From an uncultured delta proteobacterium (GTDB lineage: Bacteria > Myxococcota_A > Bradymonadia > REDH01), in assembly GCA_903873545.1 (NCBI GenBank), contig CAIQPA010000685.1, positions 1 through 7,148 on the forward strand: DNA of 7,148 nucleotides. Direction: 5' to 3'. The notes beneath the pieces are model-generated. The model saw only the letters and a list, made by a program, of their open reading frames with translations. It had not been told where the DNA came from and ran no database searches. Numbering within the stretch: the first letter of the stretch is position 1; each line of letters starts with the position of its first letter. Below are positions 7,001-7,148 of the stretch, piece by piece. Position numbers and translations under genes: made by a program.

Positions 7001-7148
7001 AGGCCGACGCCGACAAGGCCCGAAAGGAGGCTGCAGCGGCACAGGCCGAACTCGAGAAGGCGCGCAAAGAGACAGAGGCGCTCCGTGCACAGCAGGCCGA
7101 GCTCGAGAAGGCGCGCAAAGAGACAGAGGCGCTCCGTGCACAGCAGGC
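3955..7148 (+). CDS. AMIN-domain secreted protein with very long coiled coil (3' end outside window)
   Basis: ATG at 3955 opens a frame that stays free of stops to the window end (1064 codons plus two bases). The start is chosen because it gives a clean signal peptide, cleaved probably after AAAA at residue 28. The frame itself is open back to 3733, but upstream codons do not encode a leader. Residues 31-133 fit an AMIN domain: short beta strands with VIRVRGD and the typical core SPLRLFVDIS (64-73), closing with LIIKLV. AMIN domains are known from AmiC amidases and PilQ secretins, where they bind peptidoglycan or direct localisation. From about residue 144 the protein is continuous Ala/Glu/Arg/Lys/Gln helix without Pro or Cys, a predicted periplasmic coiled coil. 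It ends in tandem repeats from about 903. No secretin, amidase or OmpA domain is visible, though one could follow. No Shine-Dalgarno precedes the ATG. Function is unknown; envelope scaffold or spacer is an inference. Confidence 0.92.
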   Translation, partial: MRSNLTRLLRAGTLSLTLLAGAPPAAAAEVNDLTAVELRHAPDETVIRVRGDEAPTYSVFALRSPLRLFVDISRSTAAGALALPKPDGIRVSALELEREPDGQRDTQRLVLTLGAGVLYDVTGAGNDLIIKLVGGPVAGGSEQSAAAREAAERVRALEQKLDGEQRELAERRAELAARERDLEAALTASREKEKSATASAGSNAEELARLAKEREALAARQQALEAERKQTQERASGLARDNDELARLKGDLEKQRAELAARDRELKAASAALESRNDELTRQQETVRAQQAELEQQKRAQAAGDQKRTAELAQERDRLAAQLAARDAQIADLEAARSRLEGERNELVVRSKQDQATMARLGTLQNELANRDAELRKQAEARDALVKQSAEAERSGKQASASLMEELKQRDNAIAKLREERESLAGARAERDALAGQLTALRSEVESLQGEVKRREEQLGSMDRARAEVAAERERLVAAQQSQTTQDTAAKRKADEALAKLTADLQRRDAEMVSLRNEQTVLRDSIATRDADRTRLAQLEAALNSERALQAERLKAEEAAKQESERAKAEAEENRRLLEQARRDAAQAETERQKAEEAAAAARRDAERARQEAGAGAKERDARVAEVERRLGEQQAAALTAEAERAKERERAAQEQARLTEEARKAREQADAALAEAARQRSGAEAAKAQAEATLAARRIDEAKAQADAKRAQADAERVLAEAETTRRTAKNSADEATKVREAGERERLATESTRKAAETLSTAAKARDEAERAQRDAAEALARRTDAEATAAREVAASRAEVERMRRELEVLRAGRAAAEAASAQQMAEAKAEAERAKAELSAAKSAQAEAERRSAAQAEQSKREASEAKAEAERAKRETEALRAQQAQGNTKSESVNSAAQAETERAKADADKARSEAAAAQAELEKARKEAEALRAQQAQGSSNSQAQNSAAQAETERAKADAEKARKEAADAQAELEKARKETEALRAQQAQGNTKSESVNSAAQAETERAKADADKARKEAAAAQAELEKARKETEALRAQQAELEKARKETEALRAQQ
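4045..4353 (+). other. AMIN domain
   Basis: Residues 31-133. The pattern is beta strands with T-V-I-R-V-R, then Y-S-V-F-A-L-R-S-P-L-R-L-F-V-D-I-S, then a strand-rich tail R-L-V-L-T-L and D-L-I-I-K-L-V. It matches the known AMIN layout in PilQ and AmiC. It is of normal length and present once. Confidence 0.8.
4384..6660 (+). other. Long coiled-coil region
   Basis: Residues 144-902. Almost only A, E, R, K, Q, D, L and S with regularly spaced Leu in the first part (for example ALEQKLDGEQRELAERRAEL). Towards the end it becomes more Ala-rich and Leu-poor (for example EAKAEAERAKAEL). Gly and aromatic residues are rare. The change in composition around residue 560 suggests a shift from a classical leucine coiled coil to a looser Ala-rich helix of TolA-like character. 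Confidence 0.85.
6661..7095 (+). repeat. 159-bp (53-residue) coding tandem repeats
   Basis: Units begin with CAGGCCGAGAC at 6661, 6820 and 6979. Each encodes AQAETERAKADA, an Ala-rich helix, an AELEKARKE-EALRAQQ segment and, in complete units, a Gly/Ser/Asn linker. Linkers read QGNTKSESVNSA (before unit 1 and after unit 2) and QGSSNSQAQNSA (after unit 1). The third unit lacks its linker and passes straight into a 51-bp repeat. A degenerate earlier unit starts about 6499. Confidence 0.9.
7045..7146 (+). repeat. 51-bp (17-residue) tandem repeat
   Basis: Copies 7045-7095 and 7096-7146 both encode AELEKARKETEALRAQQ and differ by one base (A/G at 7050/7101). The last two bases of the window (GC) begin what may be another copy, so the array probably continues past the edge. 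Confidence 0.88.

Noticed and set aside
4751..7141. 796-codon minus-strand reading frame antisense to the AMIN gene
   Set aside because: It is Pro/Ala/Ser/Arg-rich low-complexity translation produced by the repeated high-G+C coiled-coil codons. It has no domain, and the sense strand has a signal peptide and AMIN domain.
6499..7148. CRISPR-like appearance of regular repeats
   Set aside because: The repeats are in frame and encode helical protein segments. The alternating linkers are coding, not unrelated spacers.

Overview
This window is high-G+C bacterial DNA carrying two large, divergently transcribed genes that share a 299-base intergenic region. Both genes run off the window, so neither stop codon is visible. 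The minus-strand gene combines Cys-rich CDDGN-type repeats (the 'myxo disulfide repeat' style), a MopE-like DGLDNDCDG motif and YVTN-type beta-propeller repeats in one exported polypeptide. That combination is typical of Myxococcota, Bradymonadota and related former Deltaproteobacteria. The assignment rests on remembered family distributions, not on a search.

Minus strand, 3655 down to 1 (1218 codons visible). An exported, probably lipid-anchored protein. In order it holds a signal peptide with a lipobox-like LPAC, an unnamed N-terminal domain (about residues 80-243), a MopE-like motif and a block of disulfide-rich modules (247-484). A complete seven-bladed YVTN propeller (485-796) follows, then a second Cys-rich block (808-1001) and a second propeller (from 1002) that the window edge cuts in blade 5. 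The last Cys module plus propeller is an internal tandem duplication with a period of 514-517 codons. Nearly identical stretches of the two copies alternate with diverged ones.

Intergenic, 3656-3954. The minus gene has a good Shine-Dalgarno (GAGGGG) and a plausible sigma-70-like promoter about 100 bases upstream. A perfect 10-bp inverted repeat lies in its predicted leader, and its 3' arm covers the Shine-Dalgarno, so a translation-controlling hairpin is possible. The plus gene has no visible Shine-Dalgarno. A 9-base direct repeat and a weak sigma-54-like element lie ahead of it.

Plus strand, 3955 to the window end (1064 codons visible). A secreted protein with a signal peptide, one AMIN domain (about residues 31-133) and then more than 900 residues of Ala/Glu/Arg/Lys/Gln-rich coiled coil. 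The far end becomes near-exact tandem repeats (159-bp units, then 51-bp units) and is still repeating at the edge.

The genes could form a cell-envelope pair: AMIN domains bind peptidoglycan or target proteins to the envelope, and the partner is an exposed repeat protein. That link is only inferred from adjacency and a shared promoter region. I see no RNA genes, CRISPR array, insertion sequence or terminator. The long reading frames antisense to both genes are high-G+C shadows.
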